DNA of 64,000 nt. Source: Polychytrium aggregatum. Its lineage: Eukaryota > Chytridiomycota > Chytridiomycetes > Polychytriales. Position 1 is the stretch's first letter, and every line of letters starts with the position of its first letter. Of this stretch, positions 47,789-60,147 are shown one piece after another. The translations under genes were made by a program, and so were the position numbers. The stretch lies in the NCBI RefSeq assembly GCF_025602895.1, contig NW_026516224.1, positions 310,001 through 374,000 on the forward strand, written 5' to 3'. Under the pieces are notes generated by a model, which saw only the letters and a program-made list of their open reading frames with translations, did no database searches and was not told where the DNA came from.

Positions 47789-50700
47789 TCAGGTTCGCTT
47801 GTGGCCGCGAATAGCATTGTATGTCGTTGTGCTTGTGCGCGAGAGGTGTGGGTGTGTCTCCACGAGACTGAGGTTCGATCGTGCGACGGACGTTCGCTCC
47901 AGCTGATACCCCGAGAGGCCCAGCGGAAGCACTTTTGGGGAAGCTTCCTGGGACCGGAAGCAGATGAAGATTCCGTTGGGAATGAGGCGGATGATGGCTC
48001 CCAGCGGAATCGAGATGAATCCGATGACGATGCAGGCCGCCCATTGCACCCCGCTCAAAGGCGTTGTCTGGAAGGCCACGGCACCGAACTGGACAATGAG
48101 AGCCTGGCCAATGGCAATGAAGATGACGATGCCGATTGCGATCGGGTTTCGGAAGAAGTTTCGGAAGACGTTGAGCTGGTTGTCAATGCGGCAGCAACTA
48201 GGGGAGGCGAGAGCAAATTTTGTGTGGCCAACAGAGTGAGGAGACGGATGGGGAACAGATGGATGGAGACCAGAGAGCAACAGAGTATTGCGACAGTGAG
48301 TGCGTGCTGCCCAAACGTCGAGACGGATTTCCTCATGTGCGCCACTGCACCCACTGACAGCGAGATCAACGCTGTCCAATATGCCAACTCCGGCCCGCAG
48401 ACCCCCCCCCTTCTCTCTCTTACTTGATCAGGTTGAAGATCTGCAAGAACACAAAGGTGTTGAAGAGAATGGTCTTGAGAACGACTTTCTCGGCGCTGAT
48501 GATGGGATAAAGTGGGTCCGTGACCAAGACCGAGGAGTTGAGGATCCCGCCAGCATTGCGAAGCTCTGGCAGAGTGAAGAGCGTGGGCCCCGCGAGCAAA
48601 ATGGAAAGATTGACAGCGATCTGGAAGCCCGACTGCAACAGAATCATCTTGCACATGCTGATGTTGATCAGCGATGCCGCTTTGCTGTCCGGATTGCGAT
48701 CGAGCAAGTCGCGGCTTGGTGTTTCCGTGGCATAGACCAGGGCAGCAAGGCTGTCCATGATCAAGTTGACCTGTGTGCGTGGTTGCCGAGAATATGGTAT
48801 AGTATGTTAGCGACGAAGCCTCACCACAGTGGCTGCTCAGATGCCCAAGCGCAGGCTCAAGCAGGCTTGATTTCTCACAGTGCTCTTGGGGCGGGGAGAA
48901 GTCTTTGCTTGTTGGTTTTGCTCGCCATTGGGTGCGTCGGCGCGGCGCAATGACATACCCAGAGCAGCTGCACGGCTGTCAAAGCCGAGCCCTCGTTTGC
49001 ATCCATCAAACTACTTATGAACGACACCACGACTGCAGTGATGTTGACCGTCAGCTGGAACATGATGAACTTTTTGACGGCGTCGTTGACGCAGCGACCC
49101 CACTCGAGAGCCTTGACGATGGACGCAAAGTTGTCGTCCATCAGAATGATAGACGAAGCCTCCTTGGCCACTTCGGTGCCGGCGATGCCCATGGAGAAGC
49201 CAATGTCGGCCATCTTCAGGGCCGGACCATCATTCGTGCCGTCGCCCGTGACTGCGACGGTCTCGCCAAGGTGCTTGAGCCTACCGACCAGCAGCTGCTT
49301 GTCGGTCGGGCTTGAGCGAGCGAGCACCTGGAGTCGCGGCAGGATGGCGTCCATCTCTTCCAGACTCAGGTTGCGAAACTGCGCCCCCTCCATGATCACC
49401 CCGCCGCGACAGTAGATGCCACACTGGCTTGCAATCGCCTTGGCGGTGATGATGTTATCGCCGGTGACCTGCAACACAGACGATCGATGATGTAGAGATG
49501 CAAGAGCGATGTAAATCAAGCGAGCACCAACCGTCTGCCCGTGCTCGAGGGGGGGCAATGTGATTCCACTTGACGAAGGTGCAAAAGCAGAGTCGCTGAA
49601 AAGTCATACCATGCGAACAAACACCCCAGCGCGCTGGCAGTCTCGAACAGCCTCCTTGACACCAGGGCGGAGCGGGTCCTCGATTCCAACGATAGAGGTG
49701 CATATCAAATCGCATCCGCCCAGCTCAGCCAGAGCGAGGGGATGGGCCAGAACCTCTTCGTCTGTCAGAGGCGTGTCTTGGAACTCAAGGTCGATAGTGC
49801 CGTCGTCGATGGGGATGATCACACCGCCGTTTTCTTCGATCTGTCGATCAATCTTTTGCTTCCATTCCTCATGGCGGGCCTCTCGGATCCGTTCACGAAT
49901 CGATCCGCTGATCCAGGAATCAAACTCTGGCTTGGACCACTCGCGGTAAGCCATGCAGATGGTTCGCAGCGAGAGCTGTGCATAGCTTTTGATCAGGCGC
50001 TCCATGTCGTGGATGTGGTTCTCGTCCAGAGGCTCGATCCGTGGGGGCTCCACGTCGTCCAGTTGACTCAGGATGGCAATACGGCTGCAGTACTTGAGCA
50101 CAATCTCCGAGGCACCCTTGACAAAGACTCGGTACACAACGTGATCACCGTCCTGCGCCATGATCAGCGTCGTCATGGACTTGCGCTCGGACGAGAACGG
50201 GTAGACGTGCACGATTCGGTTGGCGGGATCTGCTCTGAGCTGCGAATAGTCCGAGCCCATCTTGACAATCCAGTCGAGCAGTGCGGTCTCGGTCTTGGAG
50301 CCCACAAAGCCCTTCTCGCCCGTTTTTTCGTTGTAGCCCTCAAACGCAGACGAGTTTAGAGCGGCGTTTTCGATGACCAGCCGAAGCAGGCGAGCACCAT
50401 CCAGCCCACGAAAGCCAACGCCTTCCACCTGGCCAACCCGGCTGGGAATGTCCTTGATATCGGCCTTGCCAAAATGCAGGTTACATCCGATAACGCCTCG
50501 GACAACAGTCATTTTGTTTTGAGTGAGAGTGCCTGTTTTGTCGGAGCACACCGTCGTTGCGTTCCCCATGGTCTCGCACGCCGAAATGGTTCGAACAAGG
50601 TTTCGGTCCTTGAGCATCTTGGTTGTGGCATAGGCGAGTGCCAGAGTTACGGCCAGCGGCAGACCCTCCGGCACGGCCACGACGACGATTGTGATGGACG

Positions 50701-52392
50701 AGATCAGGATGTTGATGATTGCAGTTGCTGTCATAGTGGCGTTTTGCTGCCCTGGGGCAGAGCCAAACCCGGTTGTTGACGTGACGGTGATGAAGTATTT
50801 GATGAGCAGACAGAGGAGCATCAGAAGTGCTGTTGCAGATCCAAGTTTGGCAATGTTCTCGGTAACGCCGTCAAGCTTTATCTGAAGCGGGGTCTCCTCA
50901 GTCTCGGTTCGCATTGCTGATCGCGGCGCCGGAGTCGATAGTTCCACAGCGGCACAAAGAGTCGCAGGGAAGTGCAGCAGATCACAGAGTAAGGAGAGTT
51001 CCAAGTTACTCATATGCGCGGTATGCATTCGGAGCGCAACGGCAAGTCGCGGAGATTCCTGCGATCGTGCATCATAGCCTGGGCTTCCTCAGCATCTGCC
51101 CTTGTCGTACCCATCATGATCCTTCCGAAAAACGAGTTGGTTCCAACACCCGTGACGATATAGCGGCCGGTGCCTTCGAGGATTTTGCTGCCGCTGAGAA
51201 GTAGACAGTCGCCCTGCGGCGACTTTTTGATGGCGTCACTTTCGCCCGTGGCCGACGATTCGTCTGACTTGAGCAGACCGCTCAAAACCAAACCGTCGGC
51301 GACGATCACATCGCCGGGTTCGAGGACCAGGATTTCTCCAACCAGTATGCTGCGCCAAAGACGAAAAATCATCCCCCGCGGGCCCAAAGATGGATCGACG
51401 TCAAAGATCTGAGCGAGTTGTCTACGAAGCCAAGTCGATGCGCCACGGAAAGGACGGACTTAAATCTATGTATTTGCAGTGGGATACCTGTAAACCGAAA
51501 TGAGCTTGGTCTCTCCTCCGCGGATGGCCTGCGAGTGGAGGTGAATAAACCGAATGTCAGACTGAGGCTCCGACACTTTATATCGCAGCATTCGAGAGCA
51601 GTGGCGAGCCATCTCTGGACGAGCCCTCTCAACCAGACGGCTGTCCATATTACCTTGACGACCTTGTCGTCCTTTTGGGCATTGAGCTTCCGGAACTGCT
51701 TCTCCTTCTGGTAGTCGTTGATGCTCGCGGCCATGACGACAATCACGACAGCAACAAGGATTGCGAACCCCTCGATCCAGTGGGTCATACCCTCGGTGTT
51801 GCTGGGCGAAAAGTCCTCGTACAGGCCAACGCCAAGCGACACGACTGCAGAGATGGACAAGATGATCTGTGGGTGAAGAGGCGCATCAGGAGGTGAGTGC
51901 TATGCCCTCGAGACGCTCTGTAGACGTCTTTTCAATTTGATTGCATCAGCCCAGGACACGGCTGGATCATCCCCGAGTCGAAATACGCGACAGCGCGCGG
52001 CAAATAATGCATGATATCCGATGTATGGTCTTCCCACCCAATACACAGGAATGCCAGACACAATCGATCGTGTGCCGACTCACCATGATCTTCTCTGACA
52101 GCGCCGCAAGCATCAGCTGGCCGAGGGACTTGGAGACAACGGGAGGAAGGGTGTTTTCTCCAAACACGCGCTTCCGCTCGTCGACAGTGCTGGAAGTAAT
52201 ACCCTGGCTCACATCGATCTTGAGGGCCGAGACCACCGCTTCAATGCCGCCGAGGGTCTGCAGATGCTCTGGGTTCTTGGAGGGATTGAAGATGGTGCTG
52301 AGGTCGGCGGCAGACAGCTCAAAGGTCATTGACCCGAGCGGACTGGGTATATCGGCCGAGTCCTTCAGCTCTTTGTATGGCTCAACCTTCAT
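47789..52392 (-). CDS. PMC1: P2B-type Ca2+-transporting ATPase (PMC1-like)
   Basis: Eight exons: 52392-52084, 51866-51654, 51528-51488, 51349-51111, 50916-49610, 49468-48959, 48770-48424 and 48197-47789, giving 1,124 residues. The pump exports Ca2+ from the cytosol to the vacuole or cell exterior using ATP. Seen in order: helix 2 and the basic [10 protein letters not shown] loop, actuator [16 protein letters not shown], helix 4 [19 protein letters not shown], phosphorylation site [16 protein letters not shown] (D393), nucleotide domain [12 protein letters not shown], hinge [20 protein letters not shown], and [16 protein letters not shown] before helix 6. The [13 protein letters not shown]-type segment before helix 9 matches P2B pumps. 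A short 60-residue tail follows the last helix; I see no clear calmodulin site in it. A 41 nt exon codes the start of the actuator loop. Confidence 0.95.
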
Positions 52393-53339
52393 GTGGGAGT
52401 CGGCTCGGGCTATACTGGCTTTGGTTCTGGTCAGGCAGACCGTCGCGCAGCAGGCAAGTCAGTGGGTTGGTATGGCTTCAAGATAATATGGCCGCGTGGC
52501 TAGAACAAGCGCCTATGTGCACCCAGTATTCAGAGGTTCTCAATGAGGGCAAAGGAAATTGACGAAAGGGAGAGTAGGCAAATACAGTGCAAAGATGAAA
52601 TTGCTTTGGAGTTGGTCAAAATGGGTCAGATAGATGCGAGATTGTCCCGGATCGCGCGACAAGACCAAGGACAGGCCTTAATTCAGCGAATGACTGAGGG
52701 CAGGAAGTCGTGCTCGCTGGGGGGGGGCTTTTTCTCCGATCCTGTGGGATGGTGGGCGGACGGCGGCTCCTGGCAGAATCGTCGGCCGGGACTCTGAATC
52801 ATGAGCGCGGCATGATCACCTCCAAGATTGTATGTGGCCCGCGGGAAGCAAGAACGAGGTACGACGCTGTGCATCAGTCGCACCGCCGGCGAAACGATGC
52901 CGGATGCTGCCGGACGACCGGGTGTCGCTGCAGGACCCAATCGCGCATATCAATTGAGCGAGGGGCATCGCAGCCTGGGCCAGCATAGGATCTCTTGGCT
53001 TTGGGGCGCAATATCGAGAACATGAAATGCACTTCCATATCAAAGCAATACCGGCGCTGTCCACACATTTTTCAAGCTGCTGTGCAGTCAGACTCGTCAA
53101 GGTCTTGAATGACGCTCCTGCGACTTTCCCCGCAGGCTACTAATGTGGTGAACAACACCGAGGAGCGACTGCACCAACTCTGCATGAACTAATGGACGAA
53201 TTACTGAAGGAGCTAATGTACTCACTGACTGCACTGATCTCATTGATCTCACTGATTTCACTGACTGCACTGACTGCACTGACTGCACTGACTGCACTGA
53301 CTGCACTGACCACCGCGCGAAGGGCCAAACGGACAGTAG
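52393..53339. other. Intergenic region with ACTGCACTG satellite
   Basis: About 950 bp. A 9 bp unit (ACTGCACTG, with ATCTCATTG-like variants on the left) fills 53221-53310 and is open on the minus strand as a Val-Ser-Ala repeat. A poly-G run is at 52719-52727. No gene is recognised; the right part of the block should contain the Ca2+-ATPase promoter only near 52393. Confidence 0.6.
53221..53310. repeat. 9 bp satellite (ACTGCACTG)n
   Basis: About ten units, perfect in the right half and diverged in the left half, lie just downstream of the leucine-rich repeat gene. Confidence 0.9.
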
Positions 53340-55025
53340 CTACTCCTGGTAGATGACGATGAGTCCAGGATGGAACTGGCGCACCGCATCGATGACTCCC
53401 TGGACGTATTCATTCGTCGCCGTTTTCGCGTCGACTGCGATCGTTTCCAGCTCAGGAAGCCCCGAGAACGAAATGCAGTTTAGCAATTTCGGCGTTATGG
53501 ACGGCGGAAGCTCCAATCTCTTCAGGTCCGAGAGCTGTTTTGGGAAGTTCCGGAATGACTTGATTTTGGTGCACTTGAGGAACCCAAAGCACTCGATGTT
53601 GCTCACAACGGGCGGGAACCCGTGCAGATTCTTGAGCCCTGGGGGGAATATCAATTTGGAGATCCGCCCGCTGAAGGTTCGCGGCCAGCCGCTCATGTCG
53701 TGCATCTCGGTGCACACGGACATGTCCAGGCACTGGATCCAGTTTGTGATTCCGGGAAACCCGCCCATGCTTGTCAGAGAGGATGGCAGCGTGATCTTCT
53801 CGAGAGATCCCATCATTATCGGAAGACCTTGCAGATTGGTGAGCTGTTTGACGTGTCGCATCAGCAGGCTCGTGAGTAGAGGAACGTTAGGCGGAAATCC
53901 AAAGAGATTCGTGACGTTGGGGGGAATATTGAAGGTTTCCAGGCACCAGAAGCTTGCAGGCAGCCCCATAAGGGATGTCACTCGAGCGCAGTGATCGGTG
54001 TGGAGGCGCTTGAGTTGTCTCATGGATGCCGGAAATCCAACGAACGACTCGACACACTCTGGAAGCTTGAGGACCTCGAGAGCCGGCATGGAGGGAAAGT
54101 CGCCCCAGTCCCACACATGGCCCTGCGAGTCGTTTGTGATGGCGCTGAGGGTTAGGACCCGACTCATGCGTCGTGGCCATCCGACAATGGACGAGAACGT
54201 GCAGTTGCCCAACGAAATGCTCTGGACTAGATCGTTCTCGAGGAGGAATCGCTCAAAGGGCAGCAGGCGGAGCAGCTGCGACTGGATAAAGAGCGGGTGG
54301 CGCTTGGGACGGACGATAAGCAGGGTGACGGGTCTTTCGGGGCCTATATCGTCGAGCAGGCGGGCGCTGTCGAGGAACGAGAATGTAGTTTTTGGTCGAG
54401 CCTCGAGCGAGGCAAGACTGGGAAGGTTCAAGGACGCACTTGCGAATCGGCTCGGCATGGCGTTCTTCTCCTTGCAAATTCTCTGGACTCGGAGCCGCAT
54501 GGCGTTGTTCAAGCATAGAGCATCCCACATCTTGAGCTCGGTCTGGTGTGCGGCCAGGGAGGGCGGATACGGATAGCCGTCCTGGTCCCGCTGCCGACTC
54601 AAGAAGCAAACGAGGCCCTTGAGTATCTCCACCTCGGTGGAGACTGGAAGCCCGAGGCCGCGGAGACAGCCGGGCGCGAGGGCCATCGAGCGACACAGAG
54701 CCGGAATCCAGGGCGACCTGTCGGTGGCCTCAAAGAGCAAGTGCAGAGCCTTCGAGAGTCGGGAGAGTCGGGAGAGGGAGACCAGGTCAAGACGGCCGAG
54801 GATGCCCTCTCGAACAGTACTTTCGAAGCCCGGGTTGCAGAGCACCTGGACGAGGCCACCGGCTCTGCCCAAGGCCGACGTTGCAGGCTCGCTGGTCTCG
54901 GAGGCAGCATACGGGAGCGGGGTCTCGCCGGACATGGACAGGAATTCAGCCTCATAGTCTCTATCAAGGTATTCCTCGGCTCCGATGCCGGGTTCATCAT
55001 CGCTGATATATGGCGAATACTCCAT
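53340..55025 (-). CDS. Leucine-rich-repeat protein with an F-box-like N-terminus
   Basis: A single-exon gene of 561 residues from the first true ATG (MEYSPYISDDEPG); the open frame extends upstream only through a GTG. The N-terminus is acidic. A region near residues 85-120 (VREGILGRLDLVSLSRLSRL) resembles an F-box helix pair. From about residue 270 onward there are eight or more repeats of about 22-24 residues marked by a (G)(F/L/W)P motif, such as VGFPASM, MGLPASF, FGFPPNV and HGFPPVV, alternating with LKxLxxxxC-type strands. This is an LRR-like fold, usually a protein-binding surface in ubiquitin ligases, but the exact family is unknown. It has no intron, unlike most neighbours. Confidence 0.65.
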   Translation of the reverse strand: MEYSPYISDDEPGIGAEEYLDRDYEAEFLSMSGETPLPYAASETSEPATSALGRAGGLVQVLCNPGFESTVREGILGRLDLVSLSRLSRLSKALHLLFEATDRSPWIPALCRSMALAPGCLRGLGLPVSTEVEILKGLVCFLSRQRDQDGYPYPPSLAAHQTELKMWDALCLNNAMRLRVQRICKEKNAMPSRFASASLNLPSLASLEARPKTTFSFLDSARLLDDIGPERPVTLLIVRPKRHPLFIQSQLLRLLPFERFLLENDLVQSISLGNCTFSSIVGWPRRMSRVLTLSAITNDSQGHVWDWGDFPSMPALEVLKLPECVESFVGFPASMRQLKRLHTDHCARVTSLMGLPASFWCLETFNIPPNVTNLFGFPPNVPLLTSLLMRHVKQLTNLQGLPIMMGSLEKITLPSSLTSMGGFPGITNWIQCLDMSVCTEMHDMSGWPRTFSGRISKLIFPPGLKNLHGFPPVVSNIECFGFLKCTKIKSFRNFPKQLSDLKRLELPPSITPKLLNCISFSGLPELETIAVDAKTATNEYVQGVIDAVRQFHPGLIVIYQE

Positions 55026-55868
55026 AGCGATCGAGGACGCGGGAGGGGCTTGCACGAAGAGCAACGGCAAGTGCGTCCAAGGCCAAGATGGAGAAATAGA
55101 AATACGCACCGGTGGCGGCTTCTGCGGGAGGTGGCGAGCGACGCAACATGGCAGCGGGCTGGTTCGACAGCGGGTGTTGCTCCACAGGAACGATGAGTGC
55201 TGGTGTGGCCAAGCAGAGCCGCAAAGCTCCGGGCGAGGCGGGCTGATGCGGCTGGAGGACCGTCCCGCTCATATTCCCTTCCCTTCCTCGGCCTCCGATT
55301 GCCCAACACCCCCCCCCACATGGTGCTCATGGCAGATCGCGTGGGGCAAGGTGGATCGCCGCTTTCCCCATGATCAAGATCTGTTCGAGTCCTTCAAAAC
55401 ACTCTGCGAATAGGGCACGTCGCATGAGCGATCTGCGAGACTCGGTGTTCATCTTGGTGGCATATTTATGGGCGGATCGTCGAAACAGCATCATGCCATC
55501 AATCCGCCCAAGATAGAGCAACCGTTGTAACTTGGAGGAGAAGGAGACGAACGGCGGTGTCGGGTTTTTGTACCTCGGCGGCGTGGCGCAGGGCGATCAT
55601 GCGCAGCCACTCACGTGGCGGGGCGGCGTTTGACACCCACAAAGCAGCCACACAGCAAACGGCCGTGGATGATGGAGGCGCTTGAATTCCACCGAAAACA
55701 GGAGAATGTGCTATTTCGTCGCGCGAGCGATGTATATGGGCATGATACAGATCAGGATGGCGCCCGCATTGGATGCCCGAAACGACGAGCTCGGCGCTCG
55801 TCCCAAATCCTGGCGAGGCTGTACGATGCTGCGGGACTCGGATTGACGGTTCTCCGGGGGGGGGTCCC
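55026..55868. other. Intergenic region
   Basis: About 840 bp between the LRR gene start and the PPCDC stop. It is likely to hold the LRR promoter and the PPCDC 3' UTR. Poly-C (55310-55317) and poly-G (55856-55864) runs are present. Short frames here show no protein character. Confidence 0.5.
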
Positions 55869-57839
55869 TCAGCCTTCCAAGATCTCGTAGATTCTCTGGG
55901 CGACTCTGTCGACGTTTTCCATCGCACCGATGCCTAGAACAGCACGTTTCGACCCAGGCAGATCAGCAAGTGACGAGGAACGCGCGGCCTCGCGACACAA
56001 TCAAGCAGCAACGGCAGCGGCCTAAACGACGTAAGCCGCAACGAATGCGACATCCAAACTGGCGAGCGAAGCGACTCTCACCTGTATCGCCACACGCCAG
56101 AGTCTTGGTAATCGGTGGAATAATGATGTAGCTTGCTTCGGCTGCGAGAACATCCAGATGCTTTTGAGTGAACGGATGAGTCCACATGTGGGTGTTCATA
56201 GCCGGACAAACCACCACCGGTCGACTGGGATCCCAGGCTCGCAAAGTGCATGTCTACGATGGAAGGACAGTGGATCGTCAGCGGTGTAGTGCGTTCAAAC
56301 GGCCGCCAAACTCCAACGACAAAGTAGCTCAGAAGCTGTCCGCGCCGGTCGACGATGGGTCTCCAGAGCACGACCAACCGGCAAACAGGGGTTGCGGCCT
56401 GTCAAGACGCGCTTGGCTGTTCGAAAATGAGCCGGCCCACTCACCAGCAGATTGTCGCATATTCCAGCCGCCAGTTTGGCAAGGGTGTTGGCATCCAGCG
56501 GGGCCACAACCATGATGTCGGCCCAGTTCCGAAGTTCAATGTGCAACACGGGGTCGCCCATCTGACTCCACGCCTGCTCCAGTGTGGGAGTGGCAAAGAG
56601 AGTAACGAGTAAACAGAATCAGAGACAGGAAATCAGCTGCGGCGGCAGGGCAAGGCGGGGCGATGGCGACATACATTCCATTCATCCACATCGGTCACCA
56701 CAGGGACAGAGATGTCTTCTTTTTTGAAGAAATGGAGCGACGGAGTGGTGGCCACGACCCGGATTTCAACAAAGTCCTGGGGGCCAGCAAATTTGGAAAG
56801 AGTCAGCGTCATGGCACTGCAACCGTGCAATCGCTGAGGCTTCCAAGCAGAGCGAGATGCAGTCCAGGCGCTGCTCGAACACTGGAGCTGGTCGCAGCAC
56901 GGCAGCCGCCAACAGGCCCTGTTCGCACTGCAACTCACGCCAAAGATTTTCCGCAGCTCGTTGATCAGCATGGGCAACTTGACGGATGCCACGGAGCCTG
57001 TGGTGCCGATTAGGATCCTCTTCTTCTGTAGCATCGGCACCGAAGACAGCCCCAGCGGCTCAGGGCGTATGATGGAAAGCATCAGGGGCTTGGCCGGGCG
57101 CATGGGGTTGAGGGTGCGCTGATAACGCACGTTCGGAGGCGGATCGTGGTTGTGCTGGCCGCTGTGGATATAGTTGTAGGATCCGTCGGCCTCGACCCGG
57201 TGGATTTGCCGTGCGGGACACTCTTTGATGGTCAGGACGCCGCTGCATCCGTGGGTCGTGCATTTTCTGGAATTGCCATGCGACAAAACAAAGGCAGATA
57301 TGAGAAGCGAGACGCGGGATCCGTGCTGGTGCCGAATGCAAGCCAAATGCATCTGTTGGCCGGAGCATAGAACAGGGGAATGCTGGTGGGCGACGCTCGG
57401 TGGGACGCTCGGTGGGCGGCAAAGGGTGATGGCGGCTCGATCTCAAAGGGCCGGCCGAGACTTACTTTGTGCTGTCGGACGAGCCGTTGTTGGTATGGTT
57501 GACGATCTTGCGCAGAGCGCCACAGTCGCTGCAGACCATGACGCCGAGGCACTTTGCGTTCTTAACATAGGTGCCCGATTTGCGGGTGTTTGTCTTGGTG
57601 ACCCTCCATTGCCACTGCGAGTGGTTGCAGTTGGGCGGCACGGAGCTGAAATGCAGCTGGATGTCGCCGTTGGGCAGGAGCGGGAACTCGGGGTCGCCAG
57701 CGGCCGCCGGAGCCGGCAGGATGTCCTGCAGCGAGCCGGTGGCCGACGAGATGATCGGCAGCGACTGGGCTGTGGAATGGTGCAGGGCCAGGCCAGTGGC
57801 ATGGTCATGCTGGGCGTGGAAGGCCATCGGGTGGTTCAT
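55869..57839 (-). CDS. Zinc-finger (WRKY/GCM-like) domain fused to phosphopantothenoylcysteine decarboxylase
   Basis: Six exons fit: 57839-57466, 57266-56939, 56776-56675, 56573-56445, 56253-56082 and 55933-55869, giving 389 residues. Residues about 205-389 are a complete PPCDC, the flavoprotein that decarboxylates 4'-phosphopantothenoylcysteine in CoA synthesis: TTGSVASVKLPML, active-site His in PVLHIELRNW (H279), APLDANTLAKLAAGICDNLL, PAMNTHMW (N331) and the flap CGDTGIGAMEN (C365). Residues about 60-170 hold a Cys/His domain: CLGVMVCSDC (C97, C103, C106), CTTHGCSGVLTIKEC (C127, C132) and HSGQHNHDPPP. This looks like the WRKY-GCM1/FLYWCH type of DNA-binding fold. The second exon runs from the finger into PPCDC with no stop. 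Alternatively, Met203 starts a separate 187-residue PPCDC from an internal promoter. Confidence 0.85.
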
Positions 57840-57949
57840 TGCTGGGCCGGGCAAGCTGCAGGCTGGCCAGATGGGATGTGGTCGGTGGGCAAGAAAGGGC
57901 GAAAGTGGCCAGACTGTCGCCAGCCGCCAAGAGCCGGGAGGTGGCCGGC

Positions 57950-58053
57950 TGGCGCGTGGCCGGCTGGCGCGTGGCCGGCCACCATGCGGCTGGGCTGCGC
58001 ACGATCTGCGGGCCAATGATCTGGCGAATGATCTGGCGAATGATCTGGCGAAC
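57950..58053. repeat. Tandem repeats in the PPCDC-pICln divergent promoter
   Basis: Two copies of GGCCGGCTGGCGCGT (57950-57978) and three copies of a 12 bp GATCTGGCGAAT unit (58014-58053) lie in the 287 bp between the two divergent start codons. They could be promoter elements or simple satellites. Confidence 0.6.
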
Positions 58054-58126
58054 AGTCCGGTCAATGACCTGGCCAGCCCCAATCCACCACCCAGCCATCC
58101 TCTCCTTCCATCCAGCCCTCTGCACC

Positions 58127-59464
58127 ATGCCCATCCAGATCTACCAAGGCCTGCCCGAGCTCTTCTCGTCATCGAACCCGCTCAAGCGGGACTTTGATCC
58201 TTCTGTTCCGCAGCCCATCATCCGCTTCCACCACAAGAACGTCCGTCTCGCCTTCAACCCCGACCCTCCAGCGCTCTCGCTCGACACTTCCAAGAAGGGC
58301 GATCTCTATGTCGTCGAATCGTACGTTCACACACTTGTTCCACCGACCCTGCTTCTGCTCCGCACAGGAGCCCCATGATATGCGAAATGTCCTTGATAGC
58401 ATAGTCGAAGCTGACCCTGCACACACTCTGTTCTGCTCCCGGATCCACAGCGAGCTGATCTGGCACGACCCCGAGAGCTCCACCTCGATCGCCATTGACT
58501 ATCCCTCGATCCTGGTGCATGCACTCTCCCGCTCCGGCGATCGAGTGGATTCGTCGCCGTGCATCTACTGCCAGCTCGATGGCGCCGAGGTCGTCGATGC
58601 CGCCGGCTATCGCATTCCCACCATCCTTCCGTTCAAAGAAGTCGAAGAGTCTGCCGATCTCGACACCGCCGCCTCTGCCCAAGCGATGCAGGTCGAGCCC
58701 AGCCACGGCAACAACGCCAATGACGATGATGCTGACGAAGAGGCTGGCGAGGAAGCCGGCGACGATGACGAGTACGAAGACATGCACGATATGCCGTGCT
58801 TCGAGCTGAGACTGATTCCCGACGATGCTACTGCACGTAAGCCAAACTCCGTGCCGCCCAGGCCGCCATTGTTTCCGTTTCAAATTACTTGCCTCGAAGG
58901 GCTCCTGTGGCACTCTGCGGATATTACTGACCTCACTGTCACCCCCCCCGGCGGCTCTTGACTGACACTGTCTCCCGTGCCAGTTGATAGCATCTATCTT
59001 GCGCTCTCTGAGTGTGCGTCACTTCATCCTGACAAGAACGCCGAAGAGGACGGAGATGAGGATGAGGGCGAAGGTGAGATCGATCGTGCTGACCGGCCGA
59101 GGCGGTGTCGATCGTGGACTAACTTTGTCGCTGCACAGACGGGGACGGCTGGATCTATGGTCCGAGTGATGATATCGAGCTCAGCGAGGTGGGCGAGGTA
59201 AGCGCACACCGATAACCACGAACCTGGTCACCCTCTCGCCCGAATGTGCATCGCCTTTGCGTCCGCCTCGAGACCAAACCGATCGAGCAATGCCACCGTC
59301 CGGGTGGATGTATCCTATGGCTAAGCTGTTCGTCTTCACCCACTAACCAGGCTGCCATGCGCCATATCGAGGCGGTCTTCGATGTCCAACCCCGCAAGAA
59401 GGGCAAGCTCGATCACGAAAACCAGTTCGACGATGCTGACGGCGACGCCGATCCCAGTCGCTGA
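58127..59464 (+). CDS. Methylosome subunit pICln (CLNS1A-like)
   Basis: Five exons: 58127-58320, 58451-58836, 58984-59073, 59139-59197 and 59351-59464, giving 280 residues. pICln is an acidic assembly chaperone that delivers Sm proteins to the PRMT5 methylosome during snRNP building. The PH-like fold is seen as GDLYVVES then ELIWHDPES, AIDYPSILVHALSR and CIYCQLDGAE (strands 1-5), then FELRLIPDD and the helix SIYLALSECASLHPD. An acidic Asp/Glu loop (about residues 160-190) and the later DGDGWIYGPSDD and AAMRHIEAVF blocks match the family. It shares a short promoter with the PPCDC gene. Confidence 0.88.
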
Positions 59465-60147
59465 TTGTGCGCTTGCATCCGCGAATGAAAAGAAGCGACC
59501 GTCGCTCAACTTGTGCATGGGCTTTTGTACCGGCCACGCACTTCGCAAGCAATCGGGGATCCCGCACCTCACAACGCTACTGCCCTTGCGAGGATGCTTA
59601 TGGTCTTCTGGCGTGGCCATTCGCTGCAGCTCCCAAGCGCCACCCGACGCTCGAATATGCGAGCAAGGTGTTTGGCTCAATCAGTTTCAAACAATAAAGC
59701 CATCGTCATATCCGCCCACGCGCCAAAAGAAAATCAGGACATCTCGACTCCGAGATCCAAGCGATGCTCCGATGCCGCTTTCCGGCCTTGCATATTGTCG
59801 TCACATCCATCACATCCATCACACCCATCTCTGCGTTGCGGCGACGCGGCAATCAAGTACGCTGATTGAATTGTCAAAATCGCACATGTATTTGAAGAAC
59901 TGAGACCATCGAGTTCGATCAAATCGGTCGCTTTTGTGTGTTGAAGCCGAGAGAATTTTGTGAGGCCGCTAAGCGCAAGAGCAATGGACTACAAAAGACA
60001 GTGCCGGCTTGAAGAATCAAAAGAGAAGAAGAAGAGTAGGAGAAGGAAGCGGAAGGTAGGCCGAAGGTGGAACCACCCGAGTCACAGCTGGCGGGCTAGC
60101 GACGGACTGGACATTGAAATGGTCCCAGAGGGGTTTGGCATCTTCAA
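59465..60147. other. Intergenic region with a polyadenylation signal
   Basis: About 680 bp between the pICln stop and the P450 stop. AATAAA at 59693-59698 is the likely pICln poly(A) signal. CATCACATCCATCACACCCATC repeats are near 59810-59830. No gene is seen. Confidence 0.55.
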
